64,000 nt of DNA, taken from NCBI RefSeq assembly GCF_000004195.4, contig NC_030677.2, forward strand, positions 46,873,142-46,937,141, in the 5' to 3' direction. Positions 11,813 through 23,619 of this stretch are shown here, in pieces. The position numbers and the translations under genes are program-made. Each line of letters begins with the position of its first letter. Positions within the stretch are counted from its first letter, which is position 1. Below the pieces are notes generated by a model. It worked only from the letters and a program-made list of their open reading frames with translations, was not told where the DNA came from and did no database searches. This DNA comes from Xenopus tropicalis (taxonomy: Eukaryota; Chordata; Amphibia; Anura; Pipidae).

Positions 11813-12745
11813 AACAAGTAGCATTATTGCTAAATTTGTAGCTTTGCAGCAGTCAATTTATTAATCATATAAACTCTAACCTACAGAATATGTTTAACAT
11901 AATTATTACATGATAAATGACTACCACCATTTATACCTTTTTTATGTAATCCAGCTAATGTAAATGTAGTTTTATTCACCAATTTCACAAAATTCAAAAA
12001 ACTACAGAAACATCACCAAAATGCATTGGAGTCTATGGGAAGGAGAAATTATATTCTGGTTAAGGAGTTTTTAGCACTCCAATAGCATATACATTGCCCG
12101 ACCTTGTCAGAGAAGGTTCTATCCACCAATGGTTATGCCATTCTTCATGGAAATAAAAAATAGGCTTCTGTGTTGCCAATGTCTTCCAAACATGGTGTCT
12201 GGACACCTCCTTAGATATACTGTATATTAGATATATTTAAGATATATGATTACATGTACTGCTTACTGGCATAAGCTTTAAAATTTGTAATCTTTTTTCT
12301 TCTGCCTGATGGGTCACTAAATACTTTTGTGAGTTCCCAGCTATTTTTTTGCATTGAGTTATATAGAGCATAAAATGCACATGTGACATTAAATCCTCTC
12401 TCCATAAACATGGAATTGAATTTATATTGTAGTTAACATGAGCTAGAATATGTATTTCAGAACTGAAAAAATGAGCTTAAGTTTTCCAGCAAAGAGCCCA
12501 GCACAATAGTTTTCAGAAATCCTAACTCAATGAAAAGTAGCAAGAAGAAGAAAGTCAGGGCATAAATATCTAGTTGGAAAGAAGGCCAAGATTAAACAGA
12601 CCATGTTTTAAGTAGTTATAATCCTTCTTCAATAATAGATATCAAGGAAACTCACAGACAGGAAGATATAAAAAAGTGTTATTTTAAAAAGCAACACATG
12701 GGTATAGGCAAAAGCAAACCAAGGAGCCATAGTTTTTTTACATAA
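11813..12745. other. Unannotated sequence
   Basis: AT-rich. No gene, RNA or clear repeat is recognised. Confidence 0.4.
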
Positions 12746-12753
12746 ATATATGC

Positions 12754-12995
12754 CAGTGATCCCCAACCAGTGGTTTGTGAGCAACATGTTGCTCACCAAC
12801 CCCTTGGATGTTGCTCCCAGTGGCCTCAAAGTAGGTGCCCATTTTTGAATTCCTGGATTTTGGTTGCATAAAACCCAATGTAAAGCCAAACAGGGCCTTC
12901 CATAAGCTGCCAGTCCACATAGGGGGTACCAAATAGCCATTTATAGCTCATTTTTGCACCCCCAGGAAGTTTTTCCATGCTTGTGTTGCTCCCTG
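12754..12995. mobile_element. hAT-like MITE with perfect 8-bp duplication
   Basis: It starts CAGTGATCCCCAACC and ends GTTGCTCCCTG. The octamer ATATATGC is exact at 12746-12753 and 12996-13003. Its interior (GTGAGCAACATGTTGCTC, GATGTTGCTCCCAGTGGCC) resembles the right part of the 9266 element. It is non-coding. Confidence 0.85.
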
Positions 12996-13090
12996 ATATA
13001 TGCCAAGAAATCAAAATAAGTACTTTTACTTTTTACACAAATATAACCATGCAACACATTAGCATTAGTAGTTGCTAAGAAAATATAAAG

Positions 13091-13404
13091 TACAGGTATT
13101 GAAACCCTTATCCGGAAACCTGTAATCCAGAAAGGCCATTTCCCATAGACTCCATTATAAGCAAATAATTCTAATTTTTTAAAATTATTTACTTTTTCTC
13201 TGTAAAAATAAAACAGTACCTTGTACTTGATCCCAACTAAGACATAATTAATCCTTATTGGAGGCAAAACAATCTTATTGGGTTTATTCAATATTTAAAA
13301 GATTTTTAACAGGCTTAAGGTATGGTGATCCAAATTACAGAAAGATCCCTTATCCCGAAAACCCCAGGTCCCAAGCATTCTGGATAACAGGTCCCATAAC
13401 TGTA
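13091..13404 (+). mobile_element. TACAGGTATGGGATCC-family MITE, complete copy
   Basis: It starts TACAGGTATTGAAACCCTTA and ends GGTCCCATAACTGTA; the ends are imperfect inverted repeats. The interior words CTTGTACTTGATCCCAACTA and GGAGGCAAAACAATC are shared with 57995-58614, giving the uninterrupted reference for that nested copy. Confidence 0.75.
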
Positions 13405-14187
13405 TAACTAATCTGTTATCCGCCATGATTTGGCTACAGATTCATTGTGTAAGCAGTAAACACTTTTTTCACTCCGAGCTTACTTCACTTTGCACTGCTT
13501 GAAATGTATTACAAGTTTAGTTTTTATCATCTGTGATCGCCTTGATTTTGCTTGCGTAAATCTGAATTACATATCTAATAGCTACCAGCAGGAATTTCAG
13601 GTACGTTTAAAAAGATCAAATGTGAAAAGTTTTTATACAATTCCACTGCATTAAAAGCTTCTGTGCCACCTAACTATAAAGAATTATGTATAAGGCGGAT
13701 TGAAATATAGGTTAGAATGCTTTTCTTCCCCCACATAGCAGACTCTTGTACAGTAACTACTCTGCAGGAAATCATAGGAAGTGAAAGAGCTCAGAATGTG
13801 CTCTTGAAAAACCTGTTTGATTGTTCTACATAAATCAGCATAACATATCTCAGCCTGATGTGTTTGCATAACAATTATTTGGGAAATATAATGTCCATGT
13901 TTATTTGGTTTTCTAGTTTAACACAAAAAAAAAAAAAAAAAAATATTTAGACTGTACAAACAGGGGTTGATATTGGTTGTTTATTGACATGCTAGATTAC
14001 ACTAATGAGAACATCATTAAATATTTGCTTACTGAATTGTCAACTACACCCTCTCCCATTATGTAATGCAGGATTTAACATATTGCAGACATTTTTTTCA
14101 GGTAGTTTATGGTTTATACTGTACCTTTGTAATAAAAAAACAACCTGCTAATTCATATAAATACGCACTATCCAGTTCTCTTTTTGT
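13405..14187. other. Unannotated sequence with a poly-A run
   Basis: There is a run of about 18 A at 13925-13942. Nothing else is recognised. Confidence 0.4.
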
Positions 14188-14243
14188 TTAAAGGAGAACT
14201 AAAGCTTAATAAAAAAAAGTAGGCTAGAAATGTTGTACATTAT
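14188..14243. mobile_element. Left end of a TTAA T2-like element
   Basis: TTAAAGGAGAACTAAAGCTT at 14188 is a typical T2-type terminus. It runs to TTGTACATTAT, where the GGGG-starting MITE has inserted. A matching right end was not located with confidence; TTTTAGCTTTTAG near 15568 is a possible remnant. Confidence 0.5.
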
Positions 14244-15490
14244 GGGGTACATTCATCAAAGTACGAGTTCGAATCCCAAAATGGGTAAAATTCGGATTGG
14301 ATACGATAATTTCTGATGATCGCAAATATCCCGAAAATGCTTACGAAATAATCTCTTAATATCTTAATATCTTATAAGCGATCCAAAAGTCACAAAGTTT
14401 TCGTATTCAAACGATCATAAACAGCAGGAAAACCTTTCTGACTTTCAGTGCAAGAGTTTAAAAGCCTCCCATAGGATTCAATGGCACTCTGCAGCTCCAA
14501 CCTGGCCCAAGGAAAGTCTCCCATAGGGCTCAATGGCACTCTGCAGCTCCAACCCGGCCCAAGGAAAGTCTCCCATAGGGCTCAATGGCACTCTGCAGCT
14601 TCAACCTGGCCCAAGGAAAGTCTCCCATAGGGCTCAATGGCACTCTGCAGCTCCAACCTGGCCCAAGGAAAGTCTCCCATAGGACTCAATGGCACTCTGC
14701 AGCTCCAACCCGGCCCAAGGAAAGTCTCCCATAGGGCTCAATGGCACTCTGCAGCTCCAACCTGGCCCAAGGAAAGCCTCCCATAGGGCTCAATGGCACT
14801 CTGCAGCTCCAACCCGGCCCAAGGAAAGTCTCCCATAGGGCTCAATGGCACTCTGCAGCTCCAACCTCGCCCAAGGAAAGTCTCCCATAGGGCTCAATGG
14901 CACTCTGCAGCTCCAACCCGGCCCAAGGAAAGTCTCCCATAGGGCTCAATGGCACTCTGCAGCTCCAACCCGGCCCAAGGAAAGTCTCCCATAGGGTTCA
15001 ATGGCACTCTGCAGCTCCAACCCGGCCCAAGGAAAGTCTCCCATAGGGCTCAATGGCACTCTGCAGCTCCAACCCGGCCCAAGGAAAGTCTCCCATAGGG
15101 CTCAATGGCACTCTGCAGCTCCAACCTGGCCCAAGGAAAGTCTCCCATAGGGCTCAATGGCACTCTGCAGCTCCAACCCGGCCCAAGGAAAGTCTCCCAT
15201 AGGGCTCAATGGCACTCTGCAGCTCCAACCCGGCCCAAAGAAAGTCTCCCATAGGACACAATGGCACTCTGCAGCTCCAACCTGGCCCAAGGAAAGTCTC
15301 CCATAGGGCTCAATGGCACTCTGCAGCTCCAACCTGGCCCAAGGAAAGTCTCCCATAGGGCTCAATGGCACTCTGCAGCTCCAACCTGGCCCAAGGAAAG
15401 TCACAATAATGAAGCTTGAATGAATCCGAAACTTTCGTACTCGGCGTGGCATTACGATTTTGACGCATAATTTTTGCAATAAGAAAACAA
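14244..15490 (+). mobile_element. Harbinger-like MITE carrying an expanded minisatellite
   Basis: It starts GGGGTACATTCATCAAAGTA after TAT. The left arm has words such as TACGAGTTCGAATCCC, TTCGGATTGG and GTCACAAAGTTTTCG found in the MITEs at 3415, 35421, 47137 and 58099. The interior holds about 18 copies of a 52-bp unit (14465-15403). The right arm (15404-15490) contains GAATGAATCCGAAAC, as in the relatives. The expected CCCC right end is missing; TAGTGATGAGCAAATTTGTC at 15501, a hAT-like terminus, follows instead, so the right end may have been lost to a second insertion. Confidence 0.7.
14465..15403 (+). repeat. 52-bp minisatellite, about 18 units, derived from a MITE interior
   Basis: The unit runs CCTCCCATAGGGCTCAATGG, CACTCTGCAGCTCCAACC, then TGGCCCAAGGAAAGT, period 52 bp. 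Units differ by a few substitutions, mainly C/T in AACCTGG/AACCCGG and GGGCTC/GGACTC. One unit occurs in the related MITEs at 46377 and 47413, and two units, inverted, at 35621-35729. The 151-codon antisense frame here is open only because three units give 52 codons; it is not a gene. Confidence 0.9.
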
Positions 15491-15500
15491 CGCGCAAATT

Positions 15501-15949
15501 AGTGATGAGCAAATTTGTCCCTTTTGTACATTTATGCAATAAGCTCAGTATATACAATATGGCATTTTAGCTTTTAGTATAAATAAAATACTTTGAGGCC
15601 AATGGAATACTATAAAAGTACAGATATAATTCTTTGTAAGTACTTGTTAGGTCCTGGCAGGATTCACACCTTAGCATGGGTCACAAAATGGCAGTGCTTT
15701 ACCCTGTGTCTAGCTACCAATGGCACTTGGTCATTAGCTGAACTAGCCTGTGTTTCATTCTGAAAATCCAGTGTTCCTGATCTTCAGCCTTGTTCTTGAT
15801 CTTTAGCTTGGTTCCTGTCTGATTTTTGTTTTTTTACCTCTAACCTGTTTCCTGGACTCTGCTTGCCTGTCCACTGCCCAGGCCTTGGCCTGTTTATCAC
15901 ACTCTGCTTGCCTGAAAATGTTAGGCACCCTTATCCTACTTTTTGTTCC
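15501..15949. other. hAT-like end remnant and C/T-rich block of unknown family
   Basis: 15501-15525 is a hAT-like MITE left terminus with no partner. About 15640-15915 is C/T-rich with recurring TTCCTG and CTTGCCTG words; it resembles 1760-2045 and 38255-38650 (inverted). It may be a decayed LTR; this is not established. Confidence 0.35.
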
Positions 15950-16275
15950 ACAGCTCTCCAGTTTGGATTTTCAGCAGCTATCTGGTTGCTAGGGTTCAAT
16001 TTACCTTAGTAACCAGGGAGTGGTTTGAGAGAGTGACTGATATATGAATAGTAGAGGGGCTGAATAGAGAGATAAGTAACAATAACAATAAAATTGTAGC
16101 CTCACACAGCAAAAGTTAGCTGCTGCGGTCAGAAAAAAAAGAGGCAGAAAAAGAAGGCAAATAATTCAATAACTATAAAAGGTAAAAAATGAAGACTAAT
16201 TGGAATGTTGCTTAAAATTAGCCATTCTATAACATATTAAAAGCTACTGTAACTTAAAAATGAACCACCCCTTAC
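15950..16275 (-). mobile_element. T2-like MITE fragment, inverted relative of 52521-52980
   Basis: AGCTCTCCAGTTTGGATTTT, CTGGTTGCTAGGGTTCAA and GCCATTCTATAA are the reverse complements of words in 52521-52980 (TAGAATAGCC, ACCCTAGCAACCAAATGC, CCAGACTGGAGAGCTC). The ends are decayed. Confidence 0.55.
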
Positions 16276-17129
16276 TTGACAGACCTAAAAGTTTATTATA
16301 ATCCTGCTCAGAATGCCACATGTTAATACTGAACCTTATGTCTGATATTTCCTTCAGTTAAATGATTTGGATATGGACCGGCAGGAGTACTATTTGGTTC
16401 TGCTTCTTACTATTGTATATCCTTTGAAACATTTCTAAAGAGAAGTAAAAGAATTTAAACATGTTTCTTGGAGCATTTCTTTGCACGGTAAGTATTGTGT
16501 GCTGTAGATACACTTTAAATGTGACCATATAATAAATATATAAATATATATTTATTTATTGATTGATTGATTATTTAATTACAAACATATTTAAAGATTC
16601 ATTACATCAGTTTAGATAGCATAGCTTTTAAAACTAGGTGACAAATTACAGGCAATAATATGAAACAGACAAAAACAATCTAATATATCATTGCAAATTG
16701 CTTTTTTGGGAGGGATTGGAAAAGGGATATGGACTTCAGCATCCTGAATGTATATTTGCATTTATATTCTCAAAAGGATATTGTATGTGATGAAAAGATA
16801 ATGTGTGAAGACACACAAATCATTGAACTGCAGGAGGCACTGAAGCTTTCATTCCTAACTTACAGAAAAAGCCAGGGTCTGTATATATCCCTGCAGTTTC
16901 AGTGCTGCTCCTTATCTACCAATAGGGTCAGAAATATGAGAGATTAGAAAAAAACCCTGACTTTTACTTATAATATTTAATTTGTATACTGTCAAACTAG
17001 TAGAAATTACAGCCCAATGGAACTTTGTATTATACTGTTGCTTTAACCTGATGTTGTTTATATGAATAGACCCACAGCTTTCATACTTCCAAGCCTTATG
17101 AGAAAACAAACAAGTGAATCAGTGTATGG
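16276..17129. other. Unannotated AT-rich sequence
   Basis: It contains short A/T and TGAT simple repeats near 16535-16580 and a 72-codon frame (16729-16947) without recognisable domains. Confidence 0.4.
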
Positions 17130-17270
17130 AGCAATTTCAAGGCTTATGCTATTCATATCAATATAAATTAGGCTATGAAAAACTGGCTCTGGGGCAAGGG
17201 ATAAAGTGGTATCGGCAATGATGATGAGGGAAGCCATGCCTGTTTGCCTTTTCTAATTTTTTTCATTATC
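17130..17270 (+). repeat. Direct repeat A, copy 1
   Basis: AAATTAGGCTATGAAAAACT, GGCTCTGGGGC and AAGCCATGCCTG recur in diverged form 530 bp downstream at 17660-17800. The family is unknown. Confidence 0.5.
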
Positions 17271-17545
17271 TCAATTTCAGTATTGCTAATATGCGCTCAT
17301 ATTTTTTCAAACAGATACATTTTTTTTCCAACAAACTCCTTTTTTTTTCCAATAAAAGATTTTAATTGAAGAGATGTAATCCCCTGTCAAAATATTGGTG
17401 TGTTTGCCTGTACACTATTACATATGAAACAGGGCTGTAAAAGCACCCTACAACCATTGTGGCAGTGTTACACATTGGTGCAAATAAGTTTGTGTTAATA
17501 TCAGGGTAATTGGAAAGTGAGCAGGGGAACTGGGTGAAACCACAG

Positions 17546-17610
17546 TATTTTTTTGATCATTGATGACATATTTTTTTGATCATTGATGATGTATTTTTTT
17601 GATCATTGAT
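17546..17610 (+). repeat. Three tandem copies of a 23-bp unit
   Basis: The unit TATTTTTTTGATCATTGATG plus three bases starts at 17546, 17569 and 17592. TGATCA in each copy is a palindrome. Confidence 0.85.
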
Positions 17611-17659
17611 ATAGAACAAAAGAGCAAAACAGCAACAATCAGACACATGTATGTAAATC

Positions 17660-17800
17660 AAGCCGTATGAGGTGTATTCTGTTCAAATCAATGTAAATTA
17701 GGCTATAAGAGCCTGGCTCTAGGGCTATAGGGGTCATGGTATAAGCAATGACAATCAGGGGAGCCATGCTGGAATGCTCCTTCTACATTATTCATTCTCT
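17660..17800 (+). repeat. Direct repeat A, copy 2
   Basis: Diverged copy of 17130-17270 in the same orientation. It contains GTAAATTAGGCTATAAGAGC, CTGGCTCTAGGG and GGAGCCATGCTGG. Confidence 0.5.
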
Positions 17801-17810
17801 TCTTTACAGC

Positions 17811-18637
17811 TTGGATGGTGCCTACACAAGGCCCAGTAAGCAGGTAGGAAATAAGAAGTGAAACCATGGCAAATCACTATTGAATAATAAAACAGCAATG
17901 TTAACATATGGCCGAAAAGCAGCTGCAACTGGGTTACTAATGTTGGCCAGTAGGTTGACATAGAGATAAAAGGAGAGAAAGAAAGAGAGGGTGAGAAATA
18001 TAGATCACTACATTGCTAACAAGTGCTTGTGAAATCTCTGCTAGCTATATGAATTTTGAGCACAGTAAAATGCATGGAAGTATTTATTTCCATACTCTGC
18101 TATATAACCGATTTGTATTCTTTTGGCAATATGGTAAGTTAAGATTATTTAAAACAAACACATTTTTTCACCGCTCTTTATTCCTACATTGTCAGTATAT
18201 GTTGACAACATCTTGTCCTCCTGTCGAATCGTGTCCTTTAGACAACATTGCTGAAAAGCAATTTTCTGCCTCAAAAGCACTTGATTTTTGAGTTTGTCTC
18301 TGGGCAATTTTCAGGTCTAACAGAGCTGCAGAAGTGTGCAAATATAAAAAGGCCCATAATCTCTTTGATTCTTCCTCTTCAAAAAAAAAAATTAGCTGAG
18401 GATGCATATGTATGGAAGCTAAACAGGGTATTCCAAAATGACCTGTTATGACAGATCCATTAAAGAATAAAACACAGTCATGATTTTCCTCTAACAATAT
18501 CTCCATAAACAATATCTCAGCTTACATACATGAATATACTGGCACAATACCAAGTGTGTGGGAAATGTTGCTAAATTTTTCCTTTTTTATATATTTTTTC
18601 ACATATTTTATAAAATACACTACAGCAAGTCCATTTA
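17811..18637. other. Unannotated sequence
   Basis: No gene or clear repeat is recognised. Frames of up to 106 codons here show no family features. Confidence 0.4.
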
Positions 18638-18700
18638 TACATAGTAACATAGTAAGTTAGGTTGAAAAAAGACATACGTCTGGCACGTTATACAGATTCT
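18638..18700 (-). repeat. CR1 3' terminus fragment, antisense
   Basis: TACATAGTAACATAGTAAGT followed by TTAGGTTGAAAAAAGAC is the reverse complement of the CR1 3' end seen at 51885-51945 (GTCTTTTTTCAACCCTATGT). Only the last several dozen bases remain. Confidence 0.65.
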
Positions 18701-21700
18701 TTTGAATATTCCCATCAAAGAAATTAACACTCTGGACTACACCTACCTCACCGCATATTTTAACTATGTTAAAAACAGAAAGCAGTGGTCACCACTAACT
18801 TTTAAACCATTGGGTAAGAGTGCAAATCAGCTCAGGGGCCCCTAATGGCCCCTATTACCTTCATACATCCCCCCACAGGAGCCCCCAATACCCTCTGACC
18901 CCCTCCCCCAAGCGCACCTAAATGAAACTCGGGGGAGTGAGACCAGCGGATCGCGGGAGCACCCTGAAGTGTTCAGGTCTGGGATGTCGGGGCCCACTAG
19001 GGCCGGACCGACACTGTGCTAGTGTTGGCCAATATCAAGGGCATCCCCTTGGGAGTTTTAACCTTAACAGCAAGCAAATGCAGATAAATGTATAAGGTAT
19101 AATGAAGCAGTAGAATTCTTAATGAATCAGATGAAATTGGAAGTAGGACTGGCCAGACTGGGAATGACTTTGACATAGTTGACATCTTGAATATATTGCA
19201 ATATGTGGACAAACAATCTCTGTTTTGTGTAAAGGGAAGGGCATTTCCTAGTAGCTTAATGCACAGAATGTCTATATATAAATATATTGATATTTGGTGA
19301 GTGCAGGGGACCTCCTGTTTCTGTCTATGTTTCAATTATGTGACCTGTAGTTTACATATAACTGGTCATGTGTGGCGGCAGAATAGCCAAGTGATTTAAG
19401 AATTTATACACAGTAGCTCATTGGAACTATACACACAGGCTATGATGAGAACATGATCAAGCAGGAGAAATTAATGGATTGTGCATGGATCTAGTACAGC
19501 TCATTAATTACATTACCAGACTGCACACAAATGAGGAAGAATAGCGGCCCATTGTATTTTCCTTGTCAGTCAATGATCTTATCCACTGTGAATAACAAGA
19601 GATGTTGCTTGATGTTTGTTATTTGATATTGTTTCCCGTATCAACTAAACTCATCCTATAAACCACACTTTCTATATCCCATATTTTATATCCCACATTT
19701 CTGTTATTCTGAAAATTAGGAGTTTTCCAATGTGAAATAAGCACATTAGTTTACATGAGGGTTTTCCTGTAAATGTGTATTTTGCACTTACAGATTAAGT
19801 TATATTGTAGTCCATATTCAAAAAGATGAATAAATGGGTGGACCCTGCATTGATAAGAAAAGTGTATCAACATAGATGATTCTTCTGATTCTTCTGAAAT
19901 AAATATTATATATAGTAAAGTACAAAATAGGAAGACATGTTTCAGAAGCCTTTCAAACATGTTGGTTGTTTTATGGAATTCATGTATTGATTCTCTCTGC
20001 TTGAGATTTAGTAGGTTAAAGCTTTTGACCTACTTTCACAAGAACAAAATCTTCATTTTCATTTAAAAGAGTTTGTTTTGATGATTTCAGAAACTTCATC
20101 AAGGTGGTGGACATTCCAACACCAAGGGTTTCTGGCATCAAGCCAAGTATTACTAAATGGCAGAATGGAGCCAAACACTTCATGATAATTATGCAGAGAA
20201 TATTCCATCTGGGATTAACTTCTCTGTAGAAACTACAGCATGAAGAATGCATCCATGGGATAATACATATATAATAAATTTGTTTCACGCTAATTTGCTC
20301 TTTCAAACTAACAGTAATATTTCTGCTAGCAGGAACACCGGTATCAGGTAAGTGAATACAATCACTGAGGGGTGCCTAACTTTTGGGTTCCCCCGTTATT
20401 GTAACTTCTTCTTTAACATTTTTGAATTGTACCCATTTTATAATACGAAAATGTTTAAAAAATATCCACGACTATCAAGCAAAATTCTAGTTAATCTTAT
20501 AAGCTATAGCGTTATATTCATATCCATTGCAAAGTCATATTGAAATGCTCACTTATTAATTCATGTATTTTTTGCACATATACTGTACATTTATAGATGG
20601 AGTAGACCACATTTTACACTGCCATACTCTGCCAGCCCTTTTTTATAGGTATTGTGATGATCATGTGCAGGGGTGAAGCAGAACTAGAAAAAAACCCACA
20701 TGGAGATCTTAGACAGCAGGGTAGATTTCAGCTTTATTGTTGGCTGCTCTCTTCACACAGTGTCCCTCCCCTTTACATCCACTTCCTGTATCCACAACCT
20801 TTCTCATTACTCCTCCCATCGCTAAGCTGCTAATGCAAATTAAAATAAACAGTTCTTCAGTTCTTGCAGGGATGTGTGGAACAACATTACAGGTACAAAG
20901 GCTCGCTAGATGGAAGCAGCAATGGAGCAAATGTTTATCAAGTCTTTACATGATAGTTGGTTTTTAATATAATGTTTTATGAAATATCACATATGTTTAG
21001 TTGTATGCCTTTCTGGATACACAGCAAGAATTAATGTTTGCTAAATAATTATTAAACATATGTCAACCGTGCAGTTGTGTGAAAGTGTTTAATTACCAGG
21101 GTTAAAATTAGAGCTAATAATAAATGGTTGCTTCTTATATGTTTTAAAGATATTGTTTTTTCTGTATTAGACACAAACTTTAGACACATTGATAGCATAT
21201 GGCTGAGAAATCCAGAATGCTTCTTGGTTCATTTCCAGAAATCGATAAGACAAATGGCAATATGCCTTAAGGAACATACTAATGTATAATGTATGTATAA
21301 ATGCATAGTGCTTTTCACTTTTGCCATGATTCTTGTTTTCCTGTATTTTCTGCACCTTTATTTGACAATAAAGGACATGAGAATGAACCATATGTTTTCA
21401 AATATTATTTGTTTACAAAGCATCTTATTTGTTTGCTCACTTAGTCTTGTCCAAGTTGTGACTGTCTGCTACTGGCTGATCACAGCTTTCCTTTTCTTCT
21501 CCCATAGCAATCCTTATATGTTACAAGAAGCTAGCAGGTTAAAGAAGTAGCAGCCCAAAGGACACTGGTTAACGTCCTTGAGGGCCCAAACTGGTGGAAT
21601 GAAATACTTAAAAGTCTGCACAGAGAGATACTATACGCTACTAAGCCAGCATATTTATTTTAAACACAACATGCACAGAAAATTGTAGGGTATTGTGGTC

Positions 21701-22316
21701 TTTCCAAAGAAACCTCGATAACAGATTGTTTTTTCTTTAAAGATGATAAAACCTCTTGTGCAAGATCTCTGCTTTTCTCTATGATTAATTAAATGGCAGC
21801 AGGTGTAGGGGGAGTCAATGATTTCAGACATCTGAATGCCAGAGGCAGAAATGGTGTGCATATAAGTCTATGCTAATGCATGTCTAGTGATCAGACTGCA
21901 ATACAGATATTTCTATCTATCTATATATATATATATATAAAACTCAGGAATAGGTATTTTTATTTGCAAGATATTAACCAGCCACTTATATGTCATTAAA
22001 CATATTGAAAAGTACTTATTTGTGTACAAAATAAGATTGTTAAAATTGTTTATTTATAAAACACAAATATATACCCCAGTACTGCACAAGTAAATGGGGA
22101 GAACACAATGACAGGCAGAACAGAAGGATGATAGGCAGAAAAAAACCATTACTAATGATGAAACAAGCATTAATCAAGAGACAGAGCCAGAGGCCTTTCT
22201 CATGGCAGTTTATAATCTAAAGTTCCAGTTACAAATACAAATTGAAGCAGGTAGTAGTGTTGCACATTAGTTATGTTAGACATGTACCCAGTAAAGGTGG
22301 GTTATAAAGCAGGAAA
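18701..22316. other. Unannotated sequence with a GC-rich patch and a microsatellite
   Basis: About 18820-19020 is unusually GC-rich, with many CCCC and GGGG runs, and may be a dispersed repeat of unknown family. GAGGGGTGCCTAAC at 20369-20382 is a word shared with the palindromic TTAA family at 9710, a likely small fragment. CTAT/TA simple repeats lie at about 21910-21940. About 20700-20960 is a less AT-rich block of unknown nature. No gene is recognised. Confidence 0.4.
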
Positions 22317-22445
22317 GGCATTCCCCAACCTCACTGCCCTCACTGTGAAAAACTACCTATGATGCTTCATATGAAAGTTTTGCTCCTCTAATCTAAAGGG
22401 GTGGCCTCTGGTGTGCTGATCGTTTTTATGGGAAAAAAGAACACC
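22317..22445 (-). pseudogene. CR1 ORF2 C-terminal fragment, antisense
   Basis: GGCATTCCCCAACCTCACTG, CCCTCACTGTGAAAAACT and CTCTAATCTAAAGGGGTGGC are the reverse complement of CR1 ORF2 C-terminal sequence at about 51580-51690. It is a short dead fragment. A hAT-like MITE lies 50 bp further right. Confidence 0.7.
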
Positions 22446-22495
22446 ACCGTCATGATTATTTTATTAATAGTATTATTACTAGTGTCAATGATGGT

Positions 22496-22767
22496 TAGTG
22501 ATGAGCAAATTTTTTCACCAGGCATGAATTTGCAGCGAATTTCCGCATTTTGCCATTGGTGAATTGTTTCGTAAAACTTCTGTGAAAATTTGCAGAGCGT
22601 AAAATTTTTTTGTCGCTCCTCAAATTGGTCGTGGTCGTCAAAAAAGCCTGTGGTCGCATCAAAAATGGATGCTGTCGCAGGTGACAAGAAAGACAGAGGC
22701 GACAAAAAAAAAATGTGTTACGCGAATTTTATGGCAAAGCGAAACGGGACAGATTCGCTCATCACTA
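22496..22767. mobile_element. hAT-like MITE with perfect 8-bp duplication
   Basis: The termini are TAGTGATGAGC and GCTCATCACTA (11-bp perfect inverted repeat). ATGATGGT is exact at 22488-22495 and 22768-22775. The interior holds CCATTGGTGAATT and, near the right end, GGCAAAGCGAAACGGGACAG. It is the cleanest example of the TAGTGATGAGC family in this window. Confidence 0.88.
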
Positions 22768-23095
22768 ATGATGGTGCCATTATTGGAGGAAATATTTAAA
22801 TAGGCATGTCAGGGAGTAGTGGGATATACTTTGTAAAATAGGTAGGTTTTACCCAAGCCTATATTTGTTTCTGAATTTCTAGTAAAATGAATCAGAAATG
22901 TATTGCTTAAGACGTTATTGTATCATATGCATTTGTGGTCATATGACCCTTATTGTGTTTTTACCTGGTATTTGACTTTTGTTTATTGACTTGATCCTAG
23001 TTGCCTATCCTGACTCTTTTCTAATCTTTCATAGGCCTATGATTAAGTGAAACAGAAGCATTGAACACATAATGCTGTATACACAGACTCATGTG
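22768..23095. other. Unannotated sequence
   Basis: Plain sequence. A T-rich block with CTTGATCCTAG and CCTGACTC words lies at 22960-23020; nothing is assigned. Confidence 0.35.
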
Positions 23096-23619
23096 TTAAA
23101 GGAGACATATCCTATAAAAATTATGAATGTACCAGGGAATTATACTCCTCTAGATATAGAAGGATTGTGCTTAAAAAAGTTGTGTTTCTGACTGATTTAT
23201 TGAGAAATTCCACAAAAACCCCACTAGCCCCGCCCATCTGTTCCACTTCCTGCTGGCTGAATTCTCTGGATGAGCTGGGGAGCCGGCGGCCCTCCGTACC
23301 CTGCACTGTGGGATATGAACCAATCAGCAGCTAGGCTGACCTGATAGGGAACTAAAGCCTGTCTGTGCTTGTGTGACTGCAGGGCTGTGATTGGCTCTCC
23401 CCCTCCTACTGTGCTTCTGGCAGGGACTGTTAGGACACGCCCACCCTTCATTTCAAACTCGGACAGAGAAGTGATAGGATCTATAGGGAGCTCCAATAAA
23501 GGGGCCATTGTTACAGATAGGATTAATTTTTAGCACAAAGTGAAACCAGCACCATATATTATTCATAATTGCCTACAAAATTACCTTTTTTTCCCATTTA
23601 TCCAATATGTCTCCTTTAA
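23096..23619. mobile_element. TTAA T2-like MITE, complete
   Basis: TTAAAGGAGACATATCCTAT at 23096 and ATATGTCTCCTTTAA ending at 23619 are inverted repeats that include TTAA on both sides. The sub-terminal words ATTATGAAT and ATTCATAAT are also inverted. The middle (23225-23470) is less AT-rich. The frames of 61-94 codons are not transposase. Confidence 0.8.

Noticed and set aside
15102..15557. 151-codon antisense frame as a protein
   Set aside because: It is a reading of the 52-bp minisatellite plus MITE arm; openness is explained by the period of 156 bp per three units.
20369..20415. Complete palindromic TTAA MITE near 20.3 kb
   Set aside because: Only a short shared word (GAGGGGTGCCTAAC) and a degraded terminus are present; not enough to define an element.
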